Below are positions 9,412 through 17,599 of a stretch of 64,000 nt of DNA, piece by piece; position 1 is the first letter of the stretch; each line of letters opens with the position of its first letter. Origin of the DNA: Chryseobacterium sp. JUb7 (GTDB lineage Bacteria; Bacteroidota; Bacteroidia; Flavobacteriales; Weeksellaceae). The DNA is taken from contig NZ_JANUFF010000001.1 in assembly GCF_024806495.1 (NCBI RefSeq), positions 682,001-746,000 on the forward strand, in the 5' to 3' direction. A program made the translations under genes and the position numbers. The notes under the pieces were generated by a model that saw only the letters and a program-made list of their open reading frames with translations, had not been told where the DNA came from and searched no databases.

Positions 9412-10995
9412 TTAATGAATCAACCCGATTCTTTCTTCTTCCAGATCGATCTGTAATAGATGCTTCCTGATGATATGCTCGTCGTAATGCTGGTTTTTAT
9501 CATGATTCTGAGCGATAAGCCACTGCCTTTGCTGATTTAAAATATCCAGATAAGCCAGTCTCACTTCAGGAGATATCTTAATATCAGCACCTTCTTCCAG
9601 CTTTCCGCGCCATTTTTCATGAATCTGCTGCAGAAAAGGACTTTTTTGGAATACCTCACCATAATTATTCGTGATATGCACCAGTGTAAATTTTGCCATT
9701 TCTCTTTTCAGTAATTCATCCGCCTCATCATCAGGAAGATGATCATCAAAAGAAGGCATATTTACTTTTTTAATCAAATAAGGAAGCGTTAACCCCTGTA
9801 CCAATAAAGTCGTTAAGATCACAATAAACGTAATGAACAGAATCAGATTTCGCTGAGGAAAACCGGGACCTCCCGCATATAACTGAGTCGGGATAGACAA
9901 CGCCGCAGCCAGAGAAACGACCCCACGCATTCCGGTCCAGCCCATAATAATCGGAGCTTTAAAACCCGGACTTCGGGTATCGGCGACATTAATATAATTT
10001 CGTGCAACCAAGGTAACAATGACAGCTCCATAAGCAGATAAAATTCTGACGACAACCAAAACGGCTGTTACCAGCAATCCATATCCGATAGCAGAAGAAA
10101 GACTTACCCCTTCCAGTCCTGAAGTAATCTCAGGAAGATCGAGACCAATGAGTACGAATACCAGACCATTCAGCACAAAAGCAAGACTTTCCCAGACATT
10201 CACTCCGCGTATACGAGATGAGGTACTTAAAAAAGTATGCCTGTGATTGGATAATAATAATCCTCCGCTGACAACCGCTAAAACCCCTGAACTGTGCACC
10301 TCTTCAGCTGCCATATACATTACATACGGAGCAACAATCGTCAGAATAGTATCCATATTGGCATCTGTCGGAAGGTATTTCTGACCTTTCATAAACAACC
10401 AGCCTATCAGCAGGCCGATACCTATTCCGCCAATAACCATCCATGAAAAATTGAGGGCTGCTTCATACCAGATAAACTGCCCTGTAGCTACCGCAATCAT
10501 AGCAAATCTAAAAATGATCAGCGAGGAAGCATCATTCAACAGGCTTTCCCCTTCTAAAATAGAAGACATCCTTTTAGGAATTTTCACAAACTTTAAAATC
10601 GCACTTGCACTTACCGCATCAGGAGGAGAAACGATACCTCCCAACAAAAATCCCAGAGCAAGAGAAAATCCGGGGATAAAATAATTGGCAACAAAGGCAA
10701 CAGAAATTGCTGTAAGAAAAACCACCACAAAGGCAAAACTTCCTATAATACGCCGCCATTTCCACAATTCTTTCCATGAAATAGACCATGCTGCTTCATA
10801 CAGTAACGGAGGAAGAAATATGATAAAAATAAGCTCGGGATCTATACGGATCATAGGAATTCCGGGAATAAAACTTATCATTAATCCGGCCAGTACCAGT
10901 AAAACGGGATAGGCCACCTTAATTTTATTGGCCAGCATTATAAGCAGAATAATCGCTACAATCAGCGACAAATAGAAAGGGAAGTTTTCTATCAT
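9412..10995 (-). CDS. Na+/H+ antiporter, CPA1 family
   Basis: 527 aa. The first ~410 residues hold about 12 membrane spans, and a ~110-residue cytoplasmic tail follows. Hallmarks are FIIFLPPLLYEAAW, GGIVSPPDAVSASAILKFV and EGESLLNDASSLIIFR. The Asn-Asp pair in the last motif is typical of electroneutral CPA1 exchangers. GWTGMRGVVSLAAALSIP near residue 350 is also a family signature. It exports Na+ (or K+/Li+) for protons across the inner membrane. It has no evident functional link to the neighbouring galactose genes. Confidence 0.94.
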   Translation of the reverse strand: MIENFPFYLSLIVAIILLIMLANKIKVAYPVLLVLAGLMISFIPGIPMIRIDPELIFIIFLPPLLYEAAWSISWKELWKWRRIIGSFAFVVVFLTAISVAFVANYFIPGFSLALGFLLGGIVSPPDAVSASAILKFVKIPKRMSSILEGESLLNDASSLIIFRFAMIAVATGQFIWYEAALNFSWMVIGGIGIGLLIGWLFMKGQKYLPTDANMDTILTIVAPYVMYMAAEEVHSSGVLAVVSGGLLLSNHRHTFLSTSSRIRGVNVWESLAFVLNGLVFVLIGLDLPEITSGLEGVSLSSAIGYGLLVTAVLVVVRILSAYGAVIVTLVARNYINVADTRSPGFKAPIIMGWTGMRGVVSLAAALSIPTQLYAGGPGFPQRNLILFITFIVILTTLLVQGLTLPYLIKKVNMPSFDDHLPDDEADELLKREMAKFTLVHITNNYGEVFQKSPFLQQIHEKWRGKLEEGADIKISPEVRLAYLDILNQQRQWLIAQNHDKNQHYDEHIIRKHLLQIDLEEERIGLIH

Positions 10996-11093
10996 ATTGT
11001 GTTGGGGATTTTAATCTTACAATGATAAGGATTTTGATTCTTACAATCAAGCAGTTGTCTCAATATGATTTTATGTTAACAAAACCAATAAAA

Positions 11094-11113
11094 AAGGAGA
11101 CCTCTGCCTCCTT
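11094..11113 (-). terminator. Terminator after the 282-aa secreted protein
   Basis: AAGGAG (11094-11099) pairs with CTCCTT (11108-11113) around an 8-nt loop. The minus strand then reads six T. It lies 45 bp beyond the stop of the gene at 11158-12006. Confidence 0.65.
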
Positions 11114-11157
11114 AACTTTTATGATGATCATTTGTATCCCTTCAAAAAGAATTATCA

Positions 11158-12006
11158 TTAATATAACCTTTGTACGGATAAAAATAATTCTCTGGTATTA
11201 TCTGCTGTATTTCCGTCTGTGGTGGTAGCATTACTGGATCCCGCCGTAGATTTATTATCAACCCGGAAAGCATAGTATACTCGGTACCATCTCGGTTCAG
11301 GTTCCTGAAGTGTAATATCGAAAGTCACTGTTTCATTGTGAGTCTGTGAAAGATAAACCCCGTCATCAAACTGTCTGTAAGCTCCCGGGGAAAGTTTTAT
11401 ATTTCCATTATCCGAATCTCCGGTATGCGTAGACATTTCCGAAACCCACATTTTAATATCTCCGGTTCCCACATTATACAGTCTCGGATTAAAGGTTGTC
11501 ACTGCACCATTTCCGGATGAATTACCATCAAATTGGGCATCCAGTCTTAAAACCCCACCTAAAACAGGAAGATCACTCAGATAAGTGCTTGCCAGGATAT
11601 TCGCTCCCGAAGTACTGGCAGGAATACTTCCGTGGTAATAAACCAATTCGCCCACGACAATATCATCATCTGTACCCCCGAATGCAAATTTCCAGGTTTC
11701 TCCGTTATACATATAGTATCCCGGTTTGTCAACCTTTGCAGTTTTTAACGAAGGGGCTGTAACTGCCTGCGTTACATAAACCAAAGCTCCAATCTGATCG
11801 TTTTGATAAACAGCGTCTTTTGCCCTTAACTCATCTCCGGTAAGTTTCGGGGCAATTACCCCATCCGGAGAATCTGCAGCCGAAGGTTTTCCAACTACGT
11901 CTAACGTAGCTTTTGGAGACGCTGTATTGATCCCAACCTGGGAAAATACAGATATTGAAAAAAAGCTCATCATGACAGCACACAAAGATAATTTCATCTT
12001 CTTCAT
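11158..12006 (-). CDS. Secreted protein of unknown function, 282 aa
   Basis: It has a signal peptide (MKKMKLSLCAVMMSFFSISVFS-Q), then VGINTASPKATLDVVGKPS, the same N-terminal module as the two proteins at the left of the window. Next is a segment KLTGDELRAKDAVYQNDQIG ... KPGYYMYNGETWKFA that is frequent in flavobacterial secreted proteins. The C-terminal half is a predicted beta-sandwich with alternating hydrophobic residues. No catalytic motif is visible. It is divergent from the membrane AraC regulator, which could control it. Confidence 0.85.
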   Translation of the reverse strand: MKKMKLSLCAVMMSFFSISVFSQVGINTASPKATLDVVGKPSAADSPDGVIAPKLTGDELRAKDAVYQNDQIGALVYVTQAVTAPSLKTAKVDKPGYYMYNGETWKFAFGGTDDDIVVGELVYYHGSIPASTSGANILASTYLSDLPVLGGVLRLDAQFDGNSSGNGAVTTFNPRLYNVGTGDIKMWVSEMSTHTGDSDNGNIKLSPGAYRQFDDGVYLSQTHNETVTFDITLQEPEPRWYRVYYAFRVDNKSTAGSSNATTTDGNTADNTRELFLSVQRLY

Positions 12007-12359
12007 TGTTTTATATTTATTGTTTTTCTGATCTGTTTCTTTTATTTCCTACCACTTCACTATCTTTGCATAAACATTACATATTAATCAGTTATTTAGT
12101 TGATTTAATAAAGCATAAATGAATTTTCGGGATAAAAAATATTTTTGAAGTCACAATATCTGAATATGTGATTGAAATTTTACAGGGACAAAGTTACTGG
12201 GATAATCAAATCAATTTTGAGCTCTCTCAATGAAATTCTAAAATTCATTTATAAAAACACAAAACACTATCAGTCAAAACATTAAAGCAATCATTTTTGA
12301 CATTTGACTGATAAAAACACAAATAAAAAAATTTGACTTAACTTAACACAACAACACTG
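12007..12359. other. 353-bp divergent intergenic region with repeats
   Basis: It separates the secreted-protein gene (minus) from the AraC gene (plus). It contains a perfect 10-bp inverted repeat and a 13-bp direct repeat (entered separately) and no ORF worth calling. It probably holds both promoters. Confidence 0.6.
12251..12323. promoter_or_regulatory. Nested direct and inverted repeats upstream of the AraC gene
   Basis: ATCAGTCAAA (12269-12278) and its exact complement TTTGACTGAT (12303-12312) are spaced by 24 bp. Overlapping this, ATAAAAACACAAA occurs at 12251-12263 and again at 12311-12323. A further TTTGACT half-site lies near 12332. The arrangement suits a dimeric regulator, most simply autoregulation by the AraC protein encoded 37 bp downstream; this is inference. 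Confidence 0.45.
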
Positions 12360-13334
12360 ATGGCTGAGGATTATTCGAAAACTCAAAAAATAGAAAAATA
12401 TAAAAGAGAACTCATCCGGAATTATATGATTCTGATGGCTGTTGTACTTTTTATATTTGCTATTATTTTCAATTTTTTCATTGAAGATAAAATAATGGCG
12501 TGGTATACTGCAGGAGGATTATTTCTGTTAGTTTATTCTTTTATTATCATTCGCAGAAATTATTCAATCAATATTTTAGTTCATTCCTATATTATTATTG
12601 CGACTATTTATGACTTTTATATCATGCTTGCTTTTTGGAACAACTCGGTTGCCAGCTTTGTATGGCTGATCCCTATTCCACTTGCGGCTTATGTCTTTTT
12701 TACCCGGAAATATGTTATCCTCTACAGTATTTTTGTTCTGTTCTGTATTATTTCAGGGTTTTTGATCTCAAATTATTTTGATTTCAATTTTATAAAACAC
12801 AGTACGGATGATATTAAAATTACAGACACCATTCTGGTGCTTTCAAATGTTGCAGTCATTTCTCTGATTATTTATTATAAAGACAAGATCAGAAAAGTGG
12901 AAGTTTATCATGAAATTGAGGAAAAATACAAGACAGAATCTAAATTTGTTACTCATGCAGAAAATGAGCTGCCTGTTCATGATGAATTATTTGACAGAAT
13001 AGAACTGGTCATGAAAGAAAAAAAACTGTTTAAAGATGTCAATTTCAATATTTCAAAATTATCGGCTGAGCTGGAAGTTAACAACAGTTATATTTCAAAA
13101 TCAATAAGAAATCAGGGCTATTCCAATTTCAACAATTACCTTAACTTATACAGGATCAACTGTGTAAAAAAGCTTTTGCAGGAAAATGACCTGGAAAAAG
13201 TAACCCTTATGTATATTTATACGGAAGCAGGGTTTTCAAATCAGTCTACTTTTAACCGCGTTTTTAAACAGATTGAAAAAATTACACCTTCAGAATACAT
13301 CCAGAATACGCCTACATCTGCCACTTCTTACTAA
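12360..13334 (+). CDS. AraC-family regulator with N-terminal membrane domain
   Basis: 324 aa. Residues ~20-175 contain about six hydrophobic helices (e.g. YMILMAVVLFIFAIIFNFFI, WYTAGGLFLLVYSFIII). A linker follows, then a C-terminal AraC double helix-turn-helix from ~215 (FNISKLSAELEVNNSYISKS; GFSNQSTFNRVFKQIEKITP). So it is an inner-membrane DNA-binding protein that may sense a membrane or periplasmic signal. This layout is common in Bacteroidota. Target genes are unknown; the divergent secreted protein and the downstream MFS gene are candidates. Confidence 0.9.
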   Translation: MAEDYSKTQKIEKYKRELIRNYMILMAVVLFIFAIIFNFFIEDKIMAWYTAGGLFLLVYSFIIIRRNYSINILVHSYIIIATIYDFYIMLAFWNNSVASFVWLIPIPLAAYVFFTRKYVILYSIFVLFCIISGFLISNYFDFNFIKHSTDDIKITDTILVLSNVAVISLIIYYKDKIRKVEVYHEIEEKYKTESKFVTHAENELPVHDELFDRIELVMKEKKLFKDVNFNISKLSAELEVNNSYISKSIRNQGYSNFNNYLNLYRINCVKKLLQENDLEKVTLMYIYTEAGFSNQSTFNRVFKQIEKITPSEYIQNTPTSATSY

Positions 13335-13459
13335 TCGTTTTTTCCGATGAATATTATCGAAATAAAGCGTTTTACCAATCAAAAATAATTCAGGAACTTT
13401 ACCTCTATAAAATTCCGCTAAAAATTCATTTTTAAGAGGGATTCTAACGTCATTACATC

Positions 13460-14659
13460 ATGAATACGACAGAAAAAGCAGACAGACAAAGTAAGCGTTT
13501 TCGATATATAAAACTTTGTATCTTTTTTTCGGGGCTTTCGGTATTTGCACAGCTTTATCTCTTCCAGCCTTTGCTTCCGATGGTCACAGAGCACTTTCAT
13601 ACGAGTGTAGGTGACAGTTCGTTACTGGTTTCATCAGCAACTATTGGCATGGCTCTGGGTTTATTCTACTTTGCTTTTAAAGCCGACAGTTATTCCAGAA
13701 AGAAACTGATGATGTTTTCATTATTTTCATCAGCTATTCTTACCATTATTTCAGCATGGATCCCAAGTCTGACGTTGCTTATTTTTATTGGTGTCTTAAA
13801 AGGTTTTGTAATTTCCGGAGTTTCTGCGGTGGCTCTTGCCTATCTTACCGAAGAAGTTGAAGCAGGTGTTGTGGCATTAGCGATCAGTATGTATCTCAGT
13901 GGAAATACCATTGGTGGAATGAGCGGAAGAATTTTAGCAACCATCCTTGCGGCAGAATTCGGCTGGCAGAATGCCGTTTTAATCATAGGCCTTGAAAGTT
14001 TAGTGCTGGGAATTATTTTCTGGAATTTTTTTCCGGAATCAAGATTTTTCAATCCTCAAAAAACGGATTATTCTTTAAAAATGAAGCAAATGAAAAGATT
14101 CTTAACAGACTCTTATATGCTTCGTCTCTACATCATCGCAGCACTGTTAATGGGAAGCTTTGTAAGTGTTTATAATTACCTGACCTTCAGACTTGAATCC
14201 ACTCCTTTTTCATTAAGCCACTTTTTCATTGCATTTATTTTTCTGATGTATACTTTCGGAGTATTCGGAACGATGATTACCAGCAGACTGTCCAAAAAAT
14301 TCAATCAAAATACTATTCTGAAAGGAGCTATTCTATCAATGCTTTTCGGGATTATATTTTTGATTTCTGAAAATCTCTATCTTGTTATTTTTGGACTTGG
14401 CCTTTTTACCCTGTCTTTCTTTGCCGCCCATACGATGGCCAGCCAGATGACCGCTTTAAGAGCTAAAGACGGGAAGTCTTCGGCAACTTCAATATACTGG
14501 CTTTTTTATTACTTCGGATCCAGTATTCTAGGAAGCGGGACCGGATATATTTTACATGCCACTTCATGGACATCGTTTATTATCATTCTTATAATAGCCA
14601 TATTAACTGCTTTGATTCTCACCCTAAATACTTCATTTCAAAGACTGAAAAAAGCATAG
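13460..14659 (+). CDS. MFS transporter (YnfM-like efflux type)
   Basis: 399 aa with about 12 hydrophobic segments, opening with LYLFQPLLPMVTEHFHTSVG and DSSLLVSSATIGMALGLFYF, typical of the YnfM/arabinose-efflux group of major facilitator transporters. The central loop (about residues 195-220) is short and basic. It lies 125 bp after the AraC gene on the same strand, so it may or may not be cotranscribed. The substrate cannot be read; the family exports drugs or small metabolites. Confidence 0.9.
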   Translation: MNTTEKADRQSKRFRYIKLCIFFSGLSVFAQLYLFQPLLPMVTEHFHTSVGDSSLLVSSATIGMALGLFYFAFKADSYSRKKLMMFSLFSSAILTIISAWIPSLTLLIFIGVLKGFVISGVSAVALAYLTEEVEAGVVALAISMYLSGNTIGGMSGRILATILAAEFGWQNAVLIIGLESLVLGIIFWNFFPESRFFNPQKTDYSLKMKQMKRFLTDSYMLRLYIIAALLMGSFVSVYNYLTFRLESTPFSLSHFFIAFIFLMYTFGVFGTMITSRLSKKFNQNTILKGAILSMLFGIIFLISENLYLVIFGLGLFTLSFFAAHTMASQMTALRAKDGKSSATSIYWLFYYFGSSILGSGTGYILHATSWTSFIIILIIAILTALILTLNTSFQRLKKA

Positions 14660-14880
14660 ACATTTCTTTAAGATACCACACACATACCATATAATTATTT
14701 TTTTATAAAATCATGATTATGATAGTATTTTCAATATATTACTCTAAATCATTTGTTTACATTAAAAAAATTAACACAATAATTAACATAACATTAAAAA
14801 TATATCATACGTAAGGCATAGTATTTGCAACTGTTCTTTTACCAATCACTCTTACAATAATAACCTTAACACAAAATATT

Positions 14881-15297
14881 ATGAACGTTGCCGATCTAAA
14901 AATTAAAAATTTAGTGGAATATAAAAATCAGATCTTTACCATCTCTGAAATATTCCAGAATAATGAAAAAGATTATTTTGTTAAAATTGAAAATGACATT
15001 CACAGTATTTCTGTGCCTGCAGAAGCTATCAGACCTATACAGATAACCGAAGAATGGCTTGAAAAATTCGGATTTTCAAGAACGTATAGTTCAGAACAGA
15101 GAATTCGTTATGAAAGACCGGAAACTTTTATCAAATATGATATTGATCTGAGCTCAAGAAAAATTGTTGAGGGATTAAAAATTTACGGAAATTCTATAAA
15201 GTGTAAATACATTCATGAATTTCAGAACATTTTTTCATGTTTGTTTGGTAAAGAACCGTCACCCGTCAATTATGGGTTGATAAAGACCGAATCTTAA
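14881..15297 (+). CDS. Small conserved hypothetical protein, 138 aa
   Basis: No signal peptide and no membrane span. The N-terminal half (VADLKIKNLVEYKNQIFTIS) looks like a small SH3-like barrel. The second half follows a pattern I recognise from a small Bacteroidota family, also seen in phage-related regions: P-I-x-I-TEEWLEKFGF followed by a YIHEFQNIFSCLFGKEP end that parallels the HxLQNLYxxLTGxEL ending of that family. No function is known to me. It has its own upstream region (221 bp) and a strong terminator, so it is a single-gene unit. Confidence 0.8.
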   Translation: MNVADLKIKNLVEYKNQIFTISEIFQNNEKDYFVKIENDIHSISVPAEAIRPIQITEEWLEKFGFSRTYSSEQRIRYERPETFIKYDIDLSSRKIVEGLKIYGNSIKCKYIHEFQNIFSCLFGKEPSPVNYGLIKTES

Positions 15298-15314
15298 CTA
15301 TAATATATTACTAC

Positions 15315-15347
15315 AAAACGGCTGTCAGAAAATGACAGCCGTTTTTT
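15315..15347 (+). terminator. Strong rho-independent terminator
   Basis: A perfect 13-bp stem, AAAACGGCTGTCA (15315-15327) with TGACAGCCGTTTT (15333-15345), has a GAAAA loop and a T run. It sits 17 bp after the stop of the 138-aa gene. Confidence 0.9.
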
Positions 15348-15430
15348 GTTTATACACACGCCTTAGAATTTTATAAAACAATCTGAATATTTTGTAATTA
15401 ATAATTGAAAAAATAATTTAAATAAAAATG

Positions 15431-15458
15431 AATTCAACACTGAGCAATCGGTTGAATT
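15431..15458. promoter_or_regulatory. Inverted repeat upstream of pectate lyase, candidate operator
   Basis: AATTCAAC (15431-15438) and GTTGAATT (15451-15458) are exact complements separated by 12 bp, with a further AATTCAA near 15466. It lies 165-190 bp before the pectate lyase start in otherwise low-complexity AT-rich DNA. Regulatory role inferred. Confidence 0.35.
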
Positions 15459-15622
15459 GTTAAATAATTCAATAAAATTTAAATTAAATTAAAAAATAAT
15501 TAATACATTCGCTTATTAATTTTAATAAACACAATTCATTAAAATTGTATAATACTTAATTTTTAAAAAGAAAATCATGTAATATTTAGTTTATCTCACC
15601 AATTAACAAATTAATTCAAACT

Positions 15623-16729
15623 ATGAAAATTAACATTAAAATGATGCTATCTACAGTAGCATTCAGCGCAGCATTTGTCTTATCAGGATGTAGCTCTGAC
15701 GATTTAAAAACCGAAATTGCCGAAACATCCAGCGAATTAAACAATGAAGTTTCCGGAGATATTATTCCTCTAGCTAACTGTCTCGCACCAGGATGGGCAT
15801 CTCAAAACGGCGGAACAACAGGAGGCGGAACGGCAGCAGAAACCACAGTCTCAACCTATGCCCAACTGAAAGCCGCTCTTGAAAACACTGCTGTAAAAGT
15901 TATTAAAGTAACCGGAACCATCACGATCACTACCCGACTGAATTTACAGGATCAAACTGGAAAAACCCTTTACGGTGCAAGCGGTGCTAAACTGGTATCT
16001 ACAGATCAGACCGCAAGCGGATCAGGGATTATCAATATCAAAAGATGTAATAATATCATTATCAGAAATCTGATTTTTGAAGGCCCGGGAGCTTATGACA
16101 CGGATGGCTGGGATAATGCTATTCTCGATGACTGCCGAAACGTATGGATCGACCATTGTGAATTCAGAGACGGAGTTGACGGAAATTTCGATATTAAAAA
16201 TAAATCCGACTTTGTGACTGTTTCCTACACCAAATTCCACTATTTAAAAACGCCAAAACCTGGAGGATCAGGTGGGACAGATGACCACAGATTCTCGAAT
16301 CTTATCGGCTCAAGTGACGGAGCCACTGTTGATGCAGGAAAATTAAATGTAACTTTTGTTCGTTGCTGGTGGGCACCAGGATGCAGAGAGCGTATGCCAA
16401 GGGTAAGATTTGGAAAAATTCATATTATTAACAGCTATTTTAACAGCTCTGTGAGCAATAAATGCATTGCTGCAGGAGTTCAGGCCAATATTCTTGTTGA
16501 CAGAAATGTTTTTGAAAACGTAAAAGAACCGATAAACTTAATGAGTGGCTATACTGCCGTTACCGTTAGTGGAAACAGTTTCGTCAATACCACCGGAAAT
16601 ATTACAGGAAGCGGAACAGCTTTCACTCCACCCTATTCTATTCCTGCATTATCAGTCTCTTCTGTAAAAGCTGATGTTACAGCAAATGCAGGGGCAACTC
16701 TGGGAGGAAATATCTGTAATACATTATAA
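15623..16729 (+). CDS. Pectate lyase, polysaccharide lyase family 1, lipoprotein
   Basis: 368 aa. A lipoprotein signal ends in VLSGC (Cys23), so the mature protein is lipid-anchored, possibly on the cell surface. The right-handed beta-helix shows the PL1 motifs: NAILDDCRNVWIDHCEF (calcium-binding acidic cluster, near residue 165), DGNFDIKNKSDFVTVSYTKF, and RERMPRVRFGKIHIINSYF, whose Arg is the catalytic base region. It cleaves polygalacturonate by beta-elimination. It is a lone gene with no SusC/SusD or GH28/GH105 partner nearby, bounded by terminators on both sides. Confidence 0.94.
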   Translation: MKINIKMMLSTVAFSAAFVLSGCSSDDLKTEIAETSSELNNEVSGDIIPLANCLAPGWASQNGGTTGGGTAAETTVSTYAQLKAALENTAVKVIKVTGTITITTRLNLQDQTGKTLYGASGAKLVSTDQTASGSGIINIKRCNNIIIRNLIFEGPGAYDTDGWDNAILDDCRNVWIDHCEFRDGVDGNFDIKNKSDFVTVSYTKFHYLKTPKPGGSGGTDDHRFSNLIGSSDGATVDAGKLNVTFVRCWWAPGCRERMPRVRFGKIHIINSYFNSSVSNKCIAAGVQANILVDRNVFENVKEPINLMSGYTAVTVSGNSFVNTTGNITGSGTAFTPPYSIPALSVSSVKADVTANAGATLGGNICNTL

Positions 16730-16759
16730 TATTTAGGTATTCTTAGATATTGCATGATT

Positions 16760-16795
16760 AATTTCGGGCGAGACGTGGTCTCGCCCGAAATTTTA
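16760..16795 (+). terminator. Terminator between convergent genes
   Basis: A perfect 15-bp stem (16760-16774 with 16778-16792; core TTTCGGGCGAGAC) with a 3-nt loop and a T-rich plus-strand tail. It ends next to the stop of the minus-strand gene at 16796 and may serve both genes. Confidence 0.85.
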
Positions 16796-17401
16796 TTATT
16801 TATTTTGTTCAACAATAAGCTGATAAAAACATGAGCTATCATCCTTAAGTTCTTTTACATCCATTATAATATTTACATCAAGACCCATGGCATCACAAGT
16901 CCCCTGTATGAAAGGTTTAAGAACAGGCCATTCCAGCTGATCGGCAATCTGTAATCTATACGCGATCCTGTGATACCGGTCAATACCTTTTATCAGAACT
17001 TCCGCTTTTTTATCACTTAGCTCAACAAATTCAAAACTATATTCGGGACTGGATGTAAAAATTGTCCCTACAAGTATTTTTGCTAAAGATGAAATACTTT
17101 GTGGCAAATTAGGATACTGAGCTTTGTTTCTCATCACAATTTTCGTTCCCAGATCATGCATAAAAGCATCAGAAAGCTTAGTAATTGCATCATCTCCATA
17201 AAGAACACCTGCCTGTTTGAGCATACCGCCGTAAAATAATCCTGTTATTTCCGACAGACGACCGACAAGTTCAGGAAAGGTGGCCGGGAAAAAAGCTGAA
17301 ATAATCTGTTCCTGATTCATTTCAGGAAGATATACATCGTTTTTTCTTAAATCTGAAAGTGCAGTGTAAGTTTCAGGTAATAGTTTTTCTGTAGTGTTCA
17401 T
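16796..17401 (-). CDS. Uncharacterised protein, 201 aa
   Basis: No signal peptide or membrane span. It appears alpha/beta with a helical N-terminal half (ISAFFPATFPELVGRLSEIT) and a strand-rich C-terminal half (YRLQIADQLEWPVLKPFIQG). A single Cys near residue 168 (QGTCDAMGLDVNIIMDVKEL) is followed by a late DDSSCFYQLIVEQ. The overall look, a small soluble domain that could bind a hydrophobic or haem-like ligand, is only an impression. I do not recognise the family. It stands alone, facing the pectate lyase gene. Confidence 0.75.
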   Translation of the reverse strand: MNTTEKLLPETYTALSDLRKNDVYLPEMNQEQIISAFFPATFPELVGRLSEITGLFYGGMLKQAGVLYGDDAITKLSDAFMHDLGTKIVMRNKAQYPNLPQSISSLAKILVGTIFTSSPEYSFEFVELSDKKAEVLIKGIDRYHRIAYRLQIADQLEWPVLKPFIQGTCDAMGLDVNIIMDVKELKDDSSCFYQLIVEQNK

Positions 17402-17549
17402 AATATCGAATGTTAAAAGTTTTCAGAATAATTTTTAATTCACGAATAAATGAATTTAGATGAAATTTACTGAAAATTTAAATACAAATCATTAAAAATA
17501 AACTAATTACAGCATAGCAACTCCAAAAAACATAATGGCCTAAAAAAGA

Positions 17550-17585
17550 AAAAAGCCTTTAAAGATTGAACTTTAAAGGCTTTTT
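17550..17585 (-). terminator. Terminator after the HAD phosphatase gene
   Basis: 15-bp perfect stem (17550-17564 with 17571-17585; core AAAGCCTTTAAAG) and a 6-nt loop, T-rich on the minus strand, 15 bp beyond the stop at 17600. The same stem core recurs at 47514-47546. Confidence 0.88.
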
Positions 17586-17599
17586 AACTTTTATAATTA

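Larger units (their letters stand above)
15298..15622. other. 325-bp intergenic region before the pectate lyase gene
   Basis: It contains the terminator of the 138-aa gene at its left end and then very AT-rich DNA with an inverted repeat (both entered separately). No ORF is supported here; the pectate lyase promoter must lie in this stretch. Confidence 0.6.

Noticed and set aside
16022..16240. Search for tRNA genes or CRISPR repeats across intergenic gaps
   Set aside because: No cloverleaf-like GTTCRA arms or regularly spaced direct repeats were found in any gap by eye; AT-rich gaps would show GC-rich tRNA sequence clearly.
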